A DNA stretch of 64,000 nucleotides from Paramecium sonneborni (Eukaryota > Ciliophora > Oligohymenophorea > Peniculida > Parameciidae), in the NCBI GenBank assembly GCA_905182985.1, contig CAJJDN010000033.1:56233-120232 (forward strand), given 5' to 3'. The position numbers and the translations under genes were made by a program. Of the stretch, positions 49,501-61,700 are shown piece after piece. How positions within the stretch are numbered: the first letter of the stretch is position 1; the number at the start of each line of letters is the position of its first letter. Below the pieces are notes generated by a model. The model was not told the DNA's origin. It saw only the letters and a list, made by a program, of their open reading frames with translations, and did not search any database.

Positions 49501-51095
49501 TGTAAAGAGAAGGATTTATACCACATGATAGATTAAAAGAATTAACTGATCCTTATTACCAATATATTGATTTAGGATATTCAGAGCTAAGGGACAACTT
49601 GTATGAATAATTAAATAATGAATATTTATAAAACTTCCTTAATAATTAAGATATTACTATGTATTTTATGGAAGATAATGAGACTCAAATCTATCCCATA
49701 AATCTATAATTTAGAGATGCTCTCTTTGTAATATTATAATATCAATACTCCTAAATGATGACATTTTATTATCGATAAAGTACTTCTGGAAAACCATATT
49801 AGATTTCTTTATTTGCTAATTACTTTTAATTACATGATTAATGTTAAAATATTACAAATGATATAATTAAGTATTCTATTGAAAACAAAAGTCATGTCTA
49901 TTAAAAACAATAAATAATCTCAATCTTCGGATTTTTGATTGTACTATTATTTTACATTATTATTTAACGTTATTAGATCTAATATTTTATTCAAATTGAT
50001 TTGCTTTTTTTACTGCTAAACACAATGAGTTATGAAATGATAGAATCAGAAATTAATAAATTCACAGATCATAAGAAACAATATAAATTAGATAGACATA
50101 GTTTATAAGAATATGATCCAATTGATAGAACTTATAATTATATCATTAAACCCAATACATGTTAAGGGTAAAGATATCTTAAATTGCATATAGGACCATT
50201 CAATAACTAAAAAATAATTAATTATTTCAATTTAATATGCTTTTTTATAATTATTTCTTTCTTTTTTATACTAACTTTTATTACTACTCATTTTTACTTA
50301 ACCAAATATGATGATACCTTATATTTGTTTGAAAAGATACAAGACTTTAAATTAAGAACTGGAAGTTTGTATTTATACCGAGAAATATTTTTTAGATGGA
50401 GTAATTTTACATTTTTGAATGATTAAAATAAAATATAACTGTATACTCTTATTGACTCTGCTTAATAGTCTATCTAAAATTATATATAATTATCAGACAA
50501 AATGAGATTTGATTAATTTTTGGTTGACGATGATTTTGTCTAACTTTTTCATTCTATCAGCAAAGAAAATCTTTGTTAATATATAGATGAAGTAATTTTA
50601 TTAATAAACTCAATAGAAATTTAAGAATCTAACTTCTAAATATTGTTAATTAGCATTCGAAGGTACTTTAAGTCAAGGAATGTTATCTACTTTAAATTAT
50701 ATATCAAATTCTTTCAAAATACAATAAACTATCAATAATTTTACTTAACGTGTAGAAATTGATTTTTATGAATAAGAAGGTTCTTAAATAGTAACAAGAG
50801 TATTCTTTACTCTTTCAAAATAATTTAGTTAAAGTGCTGACACTTATGCTGATTTCACAACAACAGTAATATAAGTAGATTATATACATAATTATAATAG
50901 TTCTTATCTATCTGCTATTTTTGTTTCATTATTATGATTTTCTTTTTCTTTTAGTGCTTTTATCATCCATATTTAGCATGGCTATTCAAATCTATTAAAG
51001 GAATTGTACATTTAATACCTTTTGAAGCTTTATTATTTAGTGATTCTCTAGAAATTTAATTAAAAGAATTAATTTATAGGTTGCAATTACTTTGA
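46542..51095 (+). CDS. Giant polytopic membrane protein, TmcB-like (paralog 1)
   Basis: 1,500 residues from the ATG at 46542 (1,470 from 46632) after removing introns at 50592-50616 and 50875-50900. A cluster of N-terminal membrane spans (about 30-190) is followed by a long helical TPR-like region with CNDVKCFYCYHQ, then a PAS-like segment (YILVDGASLRCTFTQTLLTL, then GWFESDIEFL). A second cluster of spans follows (LWLSMFVLFIFLFYI and more), ending with a cytosolic EALLFSDSLEIQLKEL tail. The layout matches the large ciliate family labelled TmcB/TmcC. Many members exist in each ciliate genome; the role is thought to be sensory but is not proven. Confidence 0.75.
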
Positions 51096-51142
51096 ATAAA
51101 AATTCTATATTTATAAATTTAATAAATAATTTATTTAATTTA

Positions 51143-53654
51143 TCATAAAGTTTTCACTTCTGCAACACTAAAATAAGTTTTTTATTTTTTATATGCATCT
51201 TCTAAAAAAGCCAACAAATCTTCTCTCTAGCAATCAGAATTTCTTATTCCTTCTTAGATTGGAGGCAATCTCATTCTTATATTTGGTGTCTTTTTAAGCA
51301 AAAAGGCTGCATCATGAAACTTTAATAACTTTATGCAAATACTTTTCCAAATTTTAACAAATATTCTAATAATTCTTCATATTTTGATAATCTAAAAAAC
51401 ATGTCTATTCCTAATTAAAAAGCTGGCTCATAAGGTTAAAATTTATTTTATAGATTTTTAGAAGCAAGAGATTCTTTGCTACTAATATCAATCAATAATT
51501 TTGCAAAATCCACATTATCAGTTAAAACCTAATATTATATTAGAAAATGTAAATGAGTATATCTATGAGTCTTAATTAATAATTTAACTAATAAATTTTA
51601 GATCTCTGTAATAGCTATTTTATAATCCTTTAACATTTCCTAAAATTATCTTATAAATTCAATTAAAATCTCAATTAAAAATAATTTATTCATATTTTCA
51701 TCCTCAGATAACGCTTAAAAAAAATAAATTTTGATGTCTAAAGGATGTAATACAGTATATCCATTTTATAATTTTTCAATATGAGCAACTCCATTTCTTT
51801 CTTAAAATGATCTTAATAGTATTTCAAAAATATGCTTAAAGATAGTAGAAAAGACTGAAATTGGCTTATTATTTAATGCCATTTAAATTAGAAATTCAAA
51901 TACTGCATTTTTACAATTATTTCTTCTTAATAATCCACAAAATGCCTCTGGTTCATCATCAAAAGTGTTTGGTAAATGTTTCAAATGCAAGGTAAATTAA
52001 TAAATTTATTTTTCTTTATAATTAATGATTAAATCATCTTCTTAATAATTACAACTTTATTCATCTATAAAGATTAAAATAAAAAATTACAAATTCTGCT
52101 TTATTCATTCTATTGAGATAAATTATTTTATGTAAGAGTTGACCATTTCATTTTTACTAAGAATGTTGAAAAATAATCATCAGCTTATTTTATTTCTTGG
52201 ATTAAAGTTTAAACATCTGAAGTGAAATAAAGATTACTAAATTATTGAATTTCTTCATTTTATTGAATTTGTGTATTTTAAGCTTATTTAGAAAGGTTTT
52301 ATTGTTCAGTTTCATCTGAATATTATTATTATTAAGCAATTTCTTATTTCGTCCCTAATTACTCTTATATTATTTTTGGATCAATTTCATGTTATTATTT
52401 TTCTTAATTTAAACCTTATATATTAGAATCCTGATCATTTTGTAAATCATCTAAACTTTTATTTGAATCTTTTTAAATTGAATCATTTGATTAAGTATCT
52501 TTATTAATTTAATGTTAATTAACACCTTATTTTTTTTATACTTCTTTAACTTTAATAGTTGAAATTTCTTATTATTATAAAATAGATTAGGGTGGACCAA
52601 GTGGTGAATCGGATCTTTATTTTTTAACATCAAAAACAATTGAGATTTTTTCATTAAATGTGGATAATACTATAAGATTATCAACAACAGACATATTAAT
52701 CTAAAATTTAATTAAAATTGAATACAGTGATATCAGATGGAAAGTTAAGCAAATATTTTTATTTATTAATTTTTTCAAATTGAAGTTAATAGAATAATAA
52801 TTTACCACTATATGAATTAGAATATGCTAAGAGTGATTTGCCATAGATATGAATTAAATACACTCTATAAATAGAATCAGATATTAGTTCATCTTAACAT
52901 AAATCTTTGTTTTTTTTATCAGTAGGAGCAACAAATTATTGAACATCTGATTTTTTTGATTTGAATAATGAAGCAAAAGCTGAAGTTCCTTCTTTAGGTT
53001 CAAAATCATCTAAATGAAAATCAGGTCCTCTATATTTAAAATCTTTTTTCTTTTCTTTAAAAAAGTAAGTAGATATTAATCCATTATTAGAATTACTGCA
53101 TGTTGCCAGAACCTCATTTTTTGGTTCATACCAACACCAAGTAATCTTTTATTAAAAAAACTTAACTTTTCTTACCTAATCATCAATTTTCAATAGATGT
53201 ATTCCATGATTTTCAATAACCAATATATCATACATTCCTAAAGAGCCTTTAGCCCATTCAAACTGTATTATTTAAGAATTCTTCTCTGATTATACAGTAT
53301 AAAAGAATTATCTGTTTGCTCTTGTTGAAAACAAGTACTAAATATTATTAAAGAACAAATTACTAATTAGTTTTCAGATGTTTAATAAGCAACATATGAA
53401 CAATCTTATTGAATATTCATACTAATTATTAATCCATTATAAGGAATCTTAATTCGTACAACTTTATTCAATTAATGTTTGTAGATTACAAATATTTAAT
53501 TCAATTCTCTAAAAATGAAAATTTCATTTCCTCGGTCATAAAATAACTAAATAGATAAAAGAGGTTATCGTACTTGTGCTTCTGGTCTAAGAGTATTCCA
53601 AAATTCATTAAGAAAGCTTAATTGACTGTATTGTATGAATTACGCTAATGACAT
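51143..53654 (-). CDS. RMC1/Mic1-domain protein (MON1-CCZ1 regulator)
   Basis: 803 residues after removing four introns of 26, 25, 26 and 23 nt (the first at 53338-53363). The N-terminal half is a degenerate beta propeller typical of RMC1 (FEWAKGSLGMYDILVIENH, ITWCWYEPKNEVLATCS). The hallmark SVVDNLIVLSTFNEKISIVF follows, like the VVDNLVVVH block of the human protein. A Gln/Asn-rich insert (about 330-440) makes it longer than the human 657. The C-terminal Mic1 helical domain (FHDAAFLLKKTPNIRMR, EDLLAFLEDAYK) is complete. RMC1 helps the MON1-CCZ1 exchange factor activate Rab7 on late endosomes. Confidence 0.8.
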
Positions 53655-54103
53655 ATAAATAATAATAAATTAATATATTAGAAAAGTAATTTTTCATAGT
53701 ATATTGATTTTTTTTAGTTAAAGAAATTATTAAATCACAGAAAGAATTAAATTCATATCAAGAATAAATATCTTTGAAACTGTATTTCCTCAAATATATT
53801 TATTAAATTATTTTATAATATTTTAATAACCATTTTCTCAAGATCTAAAAAAAGGAAATAGAAGATTTTGTAAAGTTTTGAATATTGAGGTATTCTAGAT
53901 TATAAATAAATATCAGTTATAAATAATTTAAAATTTAGAGAATGACTCTTTTAAATTTTCAGATATCACTTCGCATGAATGTTTACGACATAAAAATTAA
54001 TTTTTAAAATAATTAAATAATTTATTTTGCAAAGTCAACAACTTGCTTAAAAATTAAAGGGTCAAATATAATAATATTATTTGTTAGTATATATATTTAA
54101 AAT
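53655..54103. other. Intergenic spacer
   Basis: 449 bp between two minus-strand genes. AT-rich, no supported frame on either strand. It must hold the RMC1-like promoter and the 3' UTR of the 54104-54845 gene. Confidence 0.5.
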
Positions 54104-54845
54104 TCATAGATTATGAGTAATATCTTTAATGATATCTACTTTATTAGTTTTATTCCCTATACACAAACTTTGATTTCTTCTATGAGGTATCTGTTTTGTA
54201 GTAACATTATTAAAACTAATGCAATTTAAACCATCAACAGCATTCATAGATCGATCACATATAATCAATTGAGGTATACCTTGTTTATTTATATTTTTAT
54301 CAAAAAACAATTTAAACTTTTACATAGTTGGATATTCAATTAGAGGACTAGTAATTTTTGTAGTTCTTAAGGGGGTTTTTGAAGTTTTTTATCGTATTTC
54401 TATCATTCTAGGAATAGTTTTTATTCTCTATGTTTATTATGAAAAGGATTTTCTTGCTTTTTCTTAACTAATACTCGTTTGAACACTTTAATCAGTTGTA
54501 ATTTTCTTTTGTTTCTCAAAAGCTTGATTTTCATCAGCCCAACCAACTATCTCTTATTAAGTAAAATCAATTTTACTTTTCGGTTGCTTTACTTTGATTA
54601 ACTAAATTGTTACATAAATCAATTCTTTATTAATTATCGCATATAGTTTAATAAGAACTTAAAGCTTCTAAATTTTATTAAGCTGTATTTTCAACTCGTT
54701 TTCTCATTGGTGATTGATTAAGTGTTGATTTTCCAATTTTGTTAATCTGAACATAATTTTAATTCTATACTATTTTTCTTGCCATTCTTTACTAATGTAT
54801 TCGATGAAATTAGTTTTCTTTATTAGAAATAACTGACTTTATCAT
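54104..54845 (-). CDS. Basic hypothetical protein
   Basis: 239 residues after removing a 22-nt intron (54592-54613). A second optional 24-nt intron-like segment (GTATAG...TTCAG) near the 5' end is in frame and may or may not be spliced. Starts MIKSVISNKENQ, has a KSTLNQSPMRKRVEN motif, a QEIVGWADENQAFEK stretch and several SP/TP sites in a basic middle region (RTTKITSPLIEYP). No domain is recognised. It could be a phosphoregulated cytoskeletal or nuclear protein, but this is a guess. Confidence 0.65.
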
Positions 54846-55176
54846 TTGCAAGCAAAATATTTAATATTATATTTATTATTCACTTAGTCGTTAATATAAA
54901 CACTATATTCTAATATAAAATAAAGTGGATTTCTATAGAAAAAAACTTTAATTAGAGATTTGCTACATAACTTTATCATTAACTTTATTTTATATTCTCC
55001 TTAATTTCAAAAACTTATGAAGAATTAAAAAAAGATCTCTATATTACAAGATATATAAGTCTAATTCTTCATTTGAATTATAAGATGTACAAACAATGTA
55101 GCAAGTCGATCCTATTTATATAAATTTTATTAAAATATAATAATATTTAATAAACATTAAAATTTTTTTCAAAATT
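54846..55176. other. Divergent intergenic spacer
   Basis: 331 bp between a minus-strand and a plus-strand gene. It is AT-rich with a TATATAA-like run near 55115. No gene is supported. Confidence 0.45.
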
Positions 55177-56193
55177 ATGCAATAAAATATTACATGTCCA
55201 AATCATGGAAAGTAAATAGAGTATCTGAATTTACATGCAGAATAAAAAATAAATTTGTTTTGTGCAGAATGTATGAAAACTTTAAATGATACAAATTCAG
55301 CAGTAAAAATAGATAAAATTAGGGATTGTGTTGTAAATGAGTTAAAAAGCGTATATAATTATACTATAATCTGTAGGTTAAATTATAGTAAGAGAAATAT
55401 TAAAACAATATTACAATTATTTAAAATTTATTAATTTCCTTAAAGGAAAGAGAATAGTAATTAAGTAAAGTTATTGATAATATTGATATCTATTAATTTT
55501 AAAATATTTAAGATGATATTATAAAATTTTATTGTATAAGCAATGGAAATACATAAAAAAAGTTAGAAAATTATTTTTATCAAGATACTAAACCTATAGA
55601 TTAGCTATAAAAGATGTTTTATTTTAGCTAAGAATATAAAAATGACTCAATTGTATTAATGAATAATTTTACGATGTAATAAAGTATAATGAAAGATAAT
55701 TCATTGAATAGATAAATTAATTATGAATTCCCTAGCAGTTATTGAACCAGAGTTAGATTAATTTTAAAAAAGCTCTATTTATCTTAAAATAAATGTAAAT
55801 ATATGTTTATAAATCAATAAAGCATCTATGTTAAAGTATTGCAGTTGGATTTTGTGAATTGGAAATCATTAAATAATAAAAATATCAAATAAACAATTGG
55901 AATAGTTTAGGACATGGATGTTATTTAATCTCAAGTGGAGGATGTATCAATTATTATTATTATTAGATATTTATAACTAAAAAGATTGGAAATTTAATTT
56001 CAAAAAAAATGGATTTTGTTTCAATAAAAATTAAATTATTAAAATTTGTTATGATCCTTTAAATAGCTTAATAATATTTGAAAAATTTAATGATTCAAAA
56101 AGTCAAATATAAATGAAAATAGATGCCTAAAATTTATATGCTTGTGTATATGTATCAAAACCAAAGGATGAGATTGAAATTTTAAATTTTTGA
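55177..56193 (+). CDS. B-box-like zinc finger, coiled coil and SPRY-like protein
   Basis: 306 residues after removing introns at 55351-55376, 55738-55756, 55795-55822 and 55944-55966 (26, 19, 28, 23 nt). Residues about 6-40 are a Cys/His cluster (ITCPNHGKQIE, then LNLHAEQKINLFCAECMKTL). A coiled coil follows (about 60-130), then a C-terminal beta domain: SIAVGFCELEIIK, GHGCYLISSGGYIY, YDPLNSLIIFEK, NLYACVYVSKPKDEIEI. This zinc finger-coil-SPRY order recalls TRIM proteins without a RING; the family is greatly expanded in Paramecium. The role is unknown. Confidence 0.8.
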
Positions 56194-56695
56194 TAAAATC
56201 CTTAAATTTGTTTTATTGAAACTTATCTAATCTTCATATGAATTCTTCATATAAAAAATAAGTTTATTCTTGTAGATAATCCTATATATAAATAATAATA
56301 TGTGATGAAAATTTCATAAGTTCATTTCTAACATTTCTCTCTTGAGTTTTTCAATAACTTTTTCTACTAATTAGACTAGAGTTTCTTCTGTTTTCTCTCT
56401 TTCAGTTCTAGTTTTTTTAAGTTATTCTTAAATTCTTCCTGAGATTTCTCTCAAACTTTCTACTATTTCTTCTTCTTTTGTTTCTCTTTCTTTCTTTTCT
56501 CTAATTTATATTAATAATAATATTACCTATCAAATAATTCTCTTAAATCATTTAATTATTCGACAAATTAATGATATATTTTTTCTTCAACGTCTTTTCT
56601 TTCTGTTATCTCATTTTATAATTCATCAGCTATTTTTGGTAAATCTTCATTCAAATAAGAATCAATATATTCATGAGATGTAGATTGAGCCTAAA
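55589..56695 (+). repeat. Copy A of an exact 1107-bp overlap
   Basis: Identical to 56697-57803 with one N between them. It contains the 3' part of the B-box gene and the 3' part of SF-assemblin (minus strand, stop at 56314-56316). This is the signature of unmerged overlapping contigs. Confidence 0.9.
56314..56695 (-). pseudogene. Artefactual partial copy of SF-assemblin
   Basis: The C-terminal exons of the SF-assemblin gene, cut off at the N. It repeats 57422-57803 exactly and should be removed when the contigs are merged. Confidence 0.85.
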
Positions 56696-56696
56696 N
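56696..56696. other. Single N at a contig join
   Basis: An isolated undetermined base exactly between the two copies of the 1107-bp repeat. Confidence 0.9.
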
Positions 56697-57301
56697 TAAA
56701 CCTATAGATTAGCTATAAAAGATGTTTTATTTTAGCTAAGAATATAAAAATGACTCAATTGTATTAATGAATAATTTTACGATGTAATAAAGTATAATGA
56801 AAGATAATTCATTGAATAGATAAATTAATTATGAATTCCCTAGCAGTTATTGAACCAGAGTTAGATTAATTTTAAAAAAGCTCTATTTATCTTAAAATAA
56901 ATGTAAATATATGTTTATAAATCAATAAAGCATCTATGTTAAAGTATTGCAGTTGGATTTTGTGAATTGGAAATCATTAAATAATAAAAATATCAAATAA
57001 ACAATTGGAATAGTTTAGGACATGGATGTTATTTAATCTCAAGTGGAGGATGTATCAATTATTATTATTATTAGATATTTATAACTAAAAAGATTGGAAA
57101 TTTAATTTCAAAAAAAATGGATTTTGTTTCAATAAAAATTAAATTATTAAAATTTGTTATGATCCTTTAAATAGCTTAATAATATTTGAAAAATTTAATG
57201 ATTCAAAAAGTCAAATATAAATGAAAATAGATGCCTAAAATTTATATGCTTGTGTATATGTATCAAAACCAAAGGATGAGATTGAAATTTTAAATTTTTG
57301 A
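56697..57301 (+). pseudogene. Artefactual partial copy of the B-box/SPRY-like gene
   Basis: Repeats 55589-56193 exactly, lacking the 5' exon and zinc finger. It is most likely an assembly duplicate, not a second gene. Confidence 0.85.
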
Positions 57302-57803
57302 TAAAATCCTTAAATTTGTTTTATTGAAACTTATCTAATCTTCATATGAATTCTTCATATAAAAAATAAGTTTATTCTTGTAGATAATCCTATATATAAA
57401 TAATAATATGTGATGAAAATTTCATAAGTTCATTTCTAACATTTCTCTCTTGAGTTTTTCAATAACTTTTTCTACTAATTAGACTAGAGTTTCTTCTGTT
57501 TTCTCTCTTTCAGTTCTAGTTTTTTTAAGTTATTCTTAAATTCTTCCTGAGATTTCTCTCAAACTTTCTACTATTTCTTCTTCTTTTGTTTCTCTTTCTT
57601 TCTTTTCTCTAATTTATATTAATAATAATATTACCTATCAAATAATTCTCTTAAATCATTTAATTATTCGACAAATTAATGATATATTTTTTCTTCAACG
57701 TCTTTTCTTTCTGTTATCTCATTTTATAATTCATCAGCTATTTTTGGTAAATCTTCATTCAAATAAGAATCAATATATTCATGAGATGTAGATTGAGCCT
57801 AAA
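56697..57803 (+). repeat. Copy B of the exact 1107-bp overlap
   Basis: Same sequence as 55589-56695. The unique sequence that continues after it (57804 on) completes the SF-assemblin gene, so after merging copy B is the one that joins to the downstream DNA. Confidence 0.9.
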
Positions 57804-58273
57804 ATATTATTTAAATAATATACCAATCCTTCTTTTACAACTTCCTATTATAAACTTTCTATTTATTATCCAATAGTATAAACAATCTTTTTTTCTTATT
57901 CTACTCTGTCTTTGGAATTTTGTTCAATCAATCTTCGAGCATGTCTTTCAAGATCTGTTATTAATTTAAAGGTTTCACTTTCTTATCTCTCACGACTAAT
58001 GTATTATTAAATTTTATTACTCCTCTTATTCTTATTCCAAAAATTCAGTTAACTATCTAACTTTCTGGGCAATATAAGCAAATTTCTCTTCTTTTTAGTC
58101 AGATTAATGTTATAATTAAGCTTCAAATGCCATTATTAATTAGCTTATAGTATGGAATCGATTATTTTTCCTATGAAATATAATTAAACTCTTTACTCAT
58201 CCTAAACACTTGTTGAAATGTTGTTAAGCTTTTCAAAAATTGATGAAACTCTATTTTAGATGTTTTCTGACAT
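57422..58273 (-). CDS. SF-assemblin family striated-fiber protein
   Basis: 249 residues after removing four introns (26, 25, 25, 26 nt). It starts MSENIQNRVSSIFEKLNNI and is a single segmented coiled coil (SDQKEEKFAYIAQKVRQL, LERHARRLIEQNSKDR, REISGRIQEQLKKTRTERE), ending MLEMNL. Short non-helical head plus heptad-rich rod of about 240 residues is the SF-assemblin/beta-giardin pattern. These proteins polymerise into 2-nm filaments of the striated rootlets (kinetodesmal fibers) attached to ciliary basal bodies. Paramecium has many paralogs. Confidence 0.85.
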
Positions 58274-58772
58274 TGTTTTGCTTAAAATTATTAATAATTT
58301 TTATTTCTGTGTATTTTATATAAATATCAAATAAATATCATCTTATTTTAAGAGTCTCTTCAAATTCAATTTTTCATGACAATTGCTTTTCAAAATATTG
58401 TTTTCATTATTTACAGAAAAAAACTTTACAATTCACTCCTCAAAAAGAATCTTAACATTTTAAACAATTTTATTTAACTTAATTAAATAATTGTTGAAAA
58501 TATAGAAAATCCATTTTAAAAGAAAAGATACTAAAATTAGATCTAAGAACTTTTTATTTAAATTGATATTTATTAGATATTTTCATAAATTTCCTTTCTT
58601 AAATTTTTAGAGTAAATTTGATATAAATCTCAAGAATTATCTCCTCATAATTCAATAAAATTTTAATTATTTAGAATGAGATCTTAATTTATGTTTATAT
58701 TTGAATGTTAATACGCCAAAATAATTTATCTAACTCAAAATATTGAATTCAAATTTATTATTTAGAGAATTA
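58274..58772. other. Divergent intergenic spacer
   Basis: 499 bp between SF-assemblin (-) and the TmcB-like gene (+). AT-rich, with no supported frame. Confidence 0.5.
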
Positions 58773-61700
58773 ATGAACAAATAAAAAGAATAAAACATCT
58801 TAAGGAAATATATACAAACAAACTTAAGGATGCTAATAGTTATTCATTAAAAGTAGTAAATTATTTATTAGACTCTCAAATATGTATTTTTTATTTTTGG
58901 ATAATTGCAGAGCGCATTTTTCTACTTATATCCCTGTTATAATGCCAATTTGAGAATATATAATAAATTTATATTGATTTACTTGATAAGACCAGACTTA
59001 ATATTGATTGATAATTAGATGATTGGTTTAGAAAATAAATATTTATTTTTACTTCCATTGATGTTTTGGTTATTTTTTGACATTTTAATTTAACAAGGAT
59101 AAGTATTTTATTAGATGTTCAATAGAAAATATAGTGATAATCAAAGCAATTAAATTGAGATTTCAGGGTCTTTTTAAAAAATGGTAATTAATTTAAAATC
59201 GATATATTCTCAATTATTTATAATTTACTTTTATATTCCAGCTCAAGTGATGTCATTTACATCATTTGGAGTTTCTAAAGGAATCATGAACATTGATATA
59301 TCAATTTTTAGTATTATAACTATTATATTAACTGGAATTAATCAAGCTATTAATCTATATATTAGCAACACTTGTTTAGATTTAACTATTAGAGGTTTTG
59401 AAAGACTTTACTTTACTAAATTTGATTTTTTTAGAGAACTTTTTATTTTAATTTAGTTAATTCTTTATGGAATCTTAAATGATTTTGAGAATGCCTAAAT
59501 TGTATAAGCAATTCTCACACTATTTGTAAGTTTAAGTTACATCTGTAATGTATTAATTGATAAATCCATTATTATCGAGCCTTTCTCTTAGATTATTTTA
59601 ATTGTACACATCAGTTTGATTTCAATAATTACAACAGATTTGTTATAATAATGGCAATTAGGTTTAATTTTAATACCATTAGGCATTTCGATAAGTTGCA
59701 CATATCGTAGCTAAATGATATAAGATTTGTTTCAAGGTATTAGATTAGAAAAAAATGTTTTAAAAATTATTCAATATATATCATATTAGATTAATAATAA
59801 ATAAAGAAGTTTTGAAAGGATAGACTAGGTATCATAAGCAATTTTACTCTTTTAACATAGGTAAAAATGCAATGAATAAATTTGTCATTGTAATTCAATC
59901 GAAAATAACACAGATAATCCTATAAATGTTTTATTTTTATCATAAAAACTTTAGAAAAAATTTATTATTTAAAAAATTAAACATTGGAATAAAGAATTAA
60001 ATTAAAAGAAGGATATTTCATCAAACAATTCTTGTGTATTTTATATTAGTGCATTAAATCATTATGGCTTTACAACTTTAGCTTTTTAAGAGTGTAATCG
60101 TTTATTATCATTATCAATGCATTAAAATAGAGGATTTTTAAGTCACAGTGATGTAAATTCCTATTCTTAAAGTCATCAATAAAGTATTCCTTCTTAATCT
60201 TCTGAATCACAGAAAAAAGTTAATCAAGCAAAGTTATAGGAACTTAATGCTAAATCTATCGAAAAATAATAAAAAATAAAATTAAATGTTCGAAACAACT
60301 TTTTAGATTTATTAACATAAATTAAATTGAAAATCATCAGCAAAGATATTCGATTAGAATTATAGAATAATTTTTTAAAACAATAAACCAAACAACAAGA
60401 AGAAATTGCAGATGCAATAGAATTATATTTATAAAGTGAATAATAAAATTAGATTGTTAAACATAAGATTCTAAAATGCTTACAATAAAAATTTTAGTTT
60501 TATAATATGATTCTTAATAAAAAAGGATTAAGATCCCAATAATTATTTGATAATGCAAAAATATTATCAAATTTATTTTACTAAGTAGAAAAAGAACTTT
60601 TATACTAATATTCATAATTTCCAAGTTAAAAAATTTAGTCTATTAATTGTTTTTTTTAATCTGAGATTCTGAATAATTATTTATCGGCATTTAAATTGTC
60701 AAATTTCAGTACTATTGCTGATGATAAATTAATTAATATGAAAAAGAATTTAAAAATTAATTTGTTTGGTAAAAATGTAGTTTATATGATATTATATTTA
60801 TCAGATAATTTGTAGACTTTGATGATATCTTAATTTAGTAATAATACTCATTAATTTTTATAATAAAATTATGAAGAATTTACAAAAAAAAATAAAACTA
60901 TTGACTAAATTTTACCATTAGCATTAAGAAATGAGCATTACATGTTAGTATAAAGATTTATGAATGATGGTAAAGGCAAATACTTTAGAAATATTGATAT
61001 TAGTTTTCTTGAATTACCAAATGGATTTTTAAAACCTTTCAATTTAATTATTGACATAGTATTAAATTAAACAGAACATTTATCATTTGCAGCATTTTTT
61101 GAAGATGTTTCTCTTGGAAACAGTTACATTTTGGTTGATGTTAATGGTGTATGTGGAGGTATCACTGCAAATCTTTTGGAAAGATCTGGTTGGAAGGGTT
61201 CAGAAATTAAATAAAATTCAAAATTAATTAATGCATCCTATTAGATAGATATTAATTTAATTATACCAGATTTTAATGAATTAAAATTGTCTTAAAAAGA
61301 AATAAAACTTTATAATGTTTAAATAAATTTATTAAATAAAAAATTGTTGATCGGGTAAGAATCTCGTACGCTTTTAAATTTTCATGATATATGGAAACAT
61401 CTTGGAAATTTAATTGCTTATCGAGGGACTATCATAATATCAAGTAGAGAATTATATGGATATTATTATTATGTAATTGAAATTGAAGATTTAAGATAGA
61501 ATTAAACATCATCACATATGTCTAATTCTGATGGAAAAGGAATGACAACATAAAATAATGATCTTGATAATACAAATGAAATTGAAATTAGCGAATTAGA
61601 AGTATCACAGCCTGAAGCATTAATTAATAAACCGTAGTCCTTAAATATTTTTTAATAATCTTTAACTGAAATTTAGTAAGATATCGAGAATAATTAAAAT

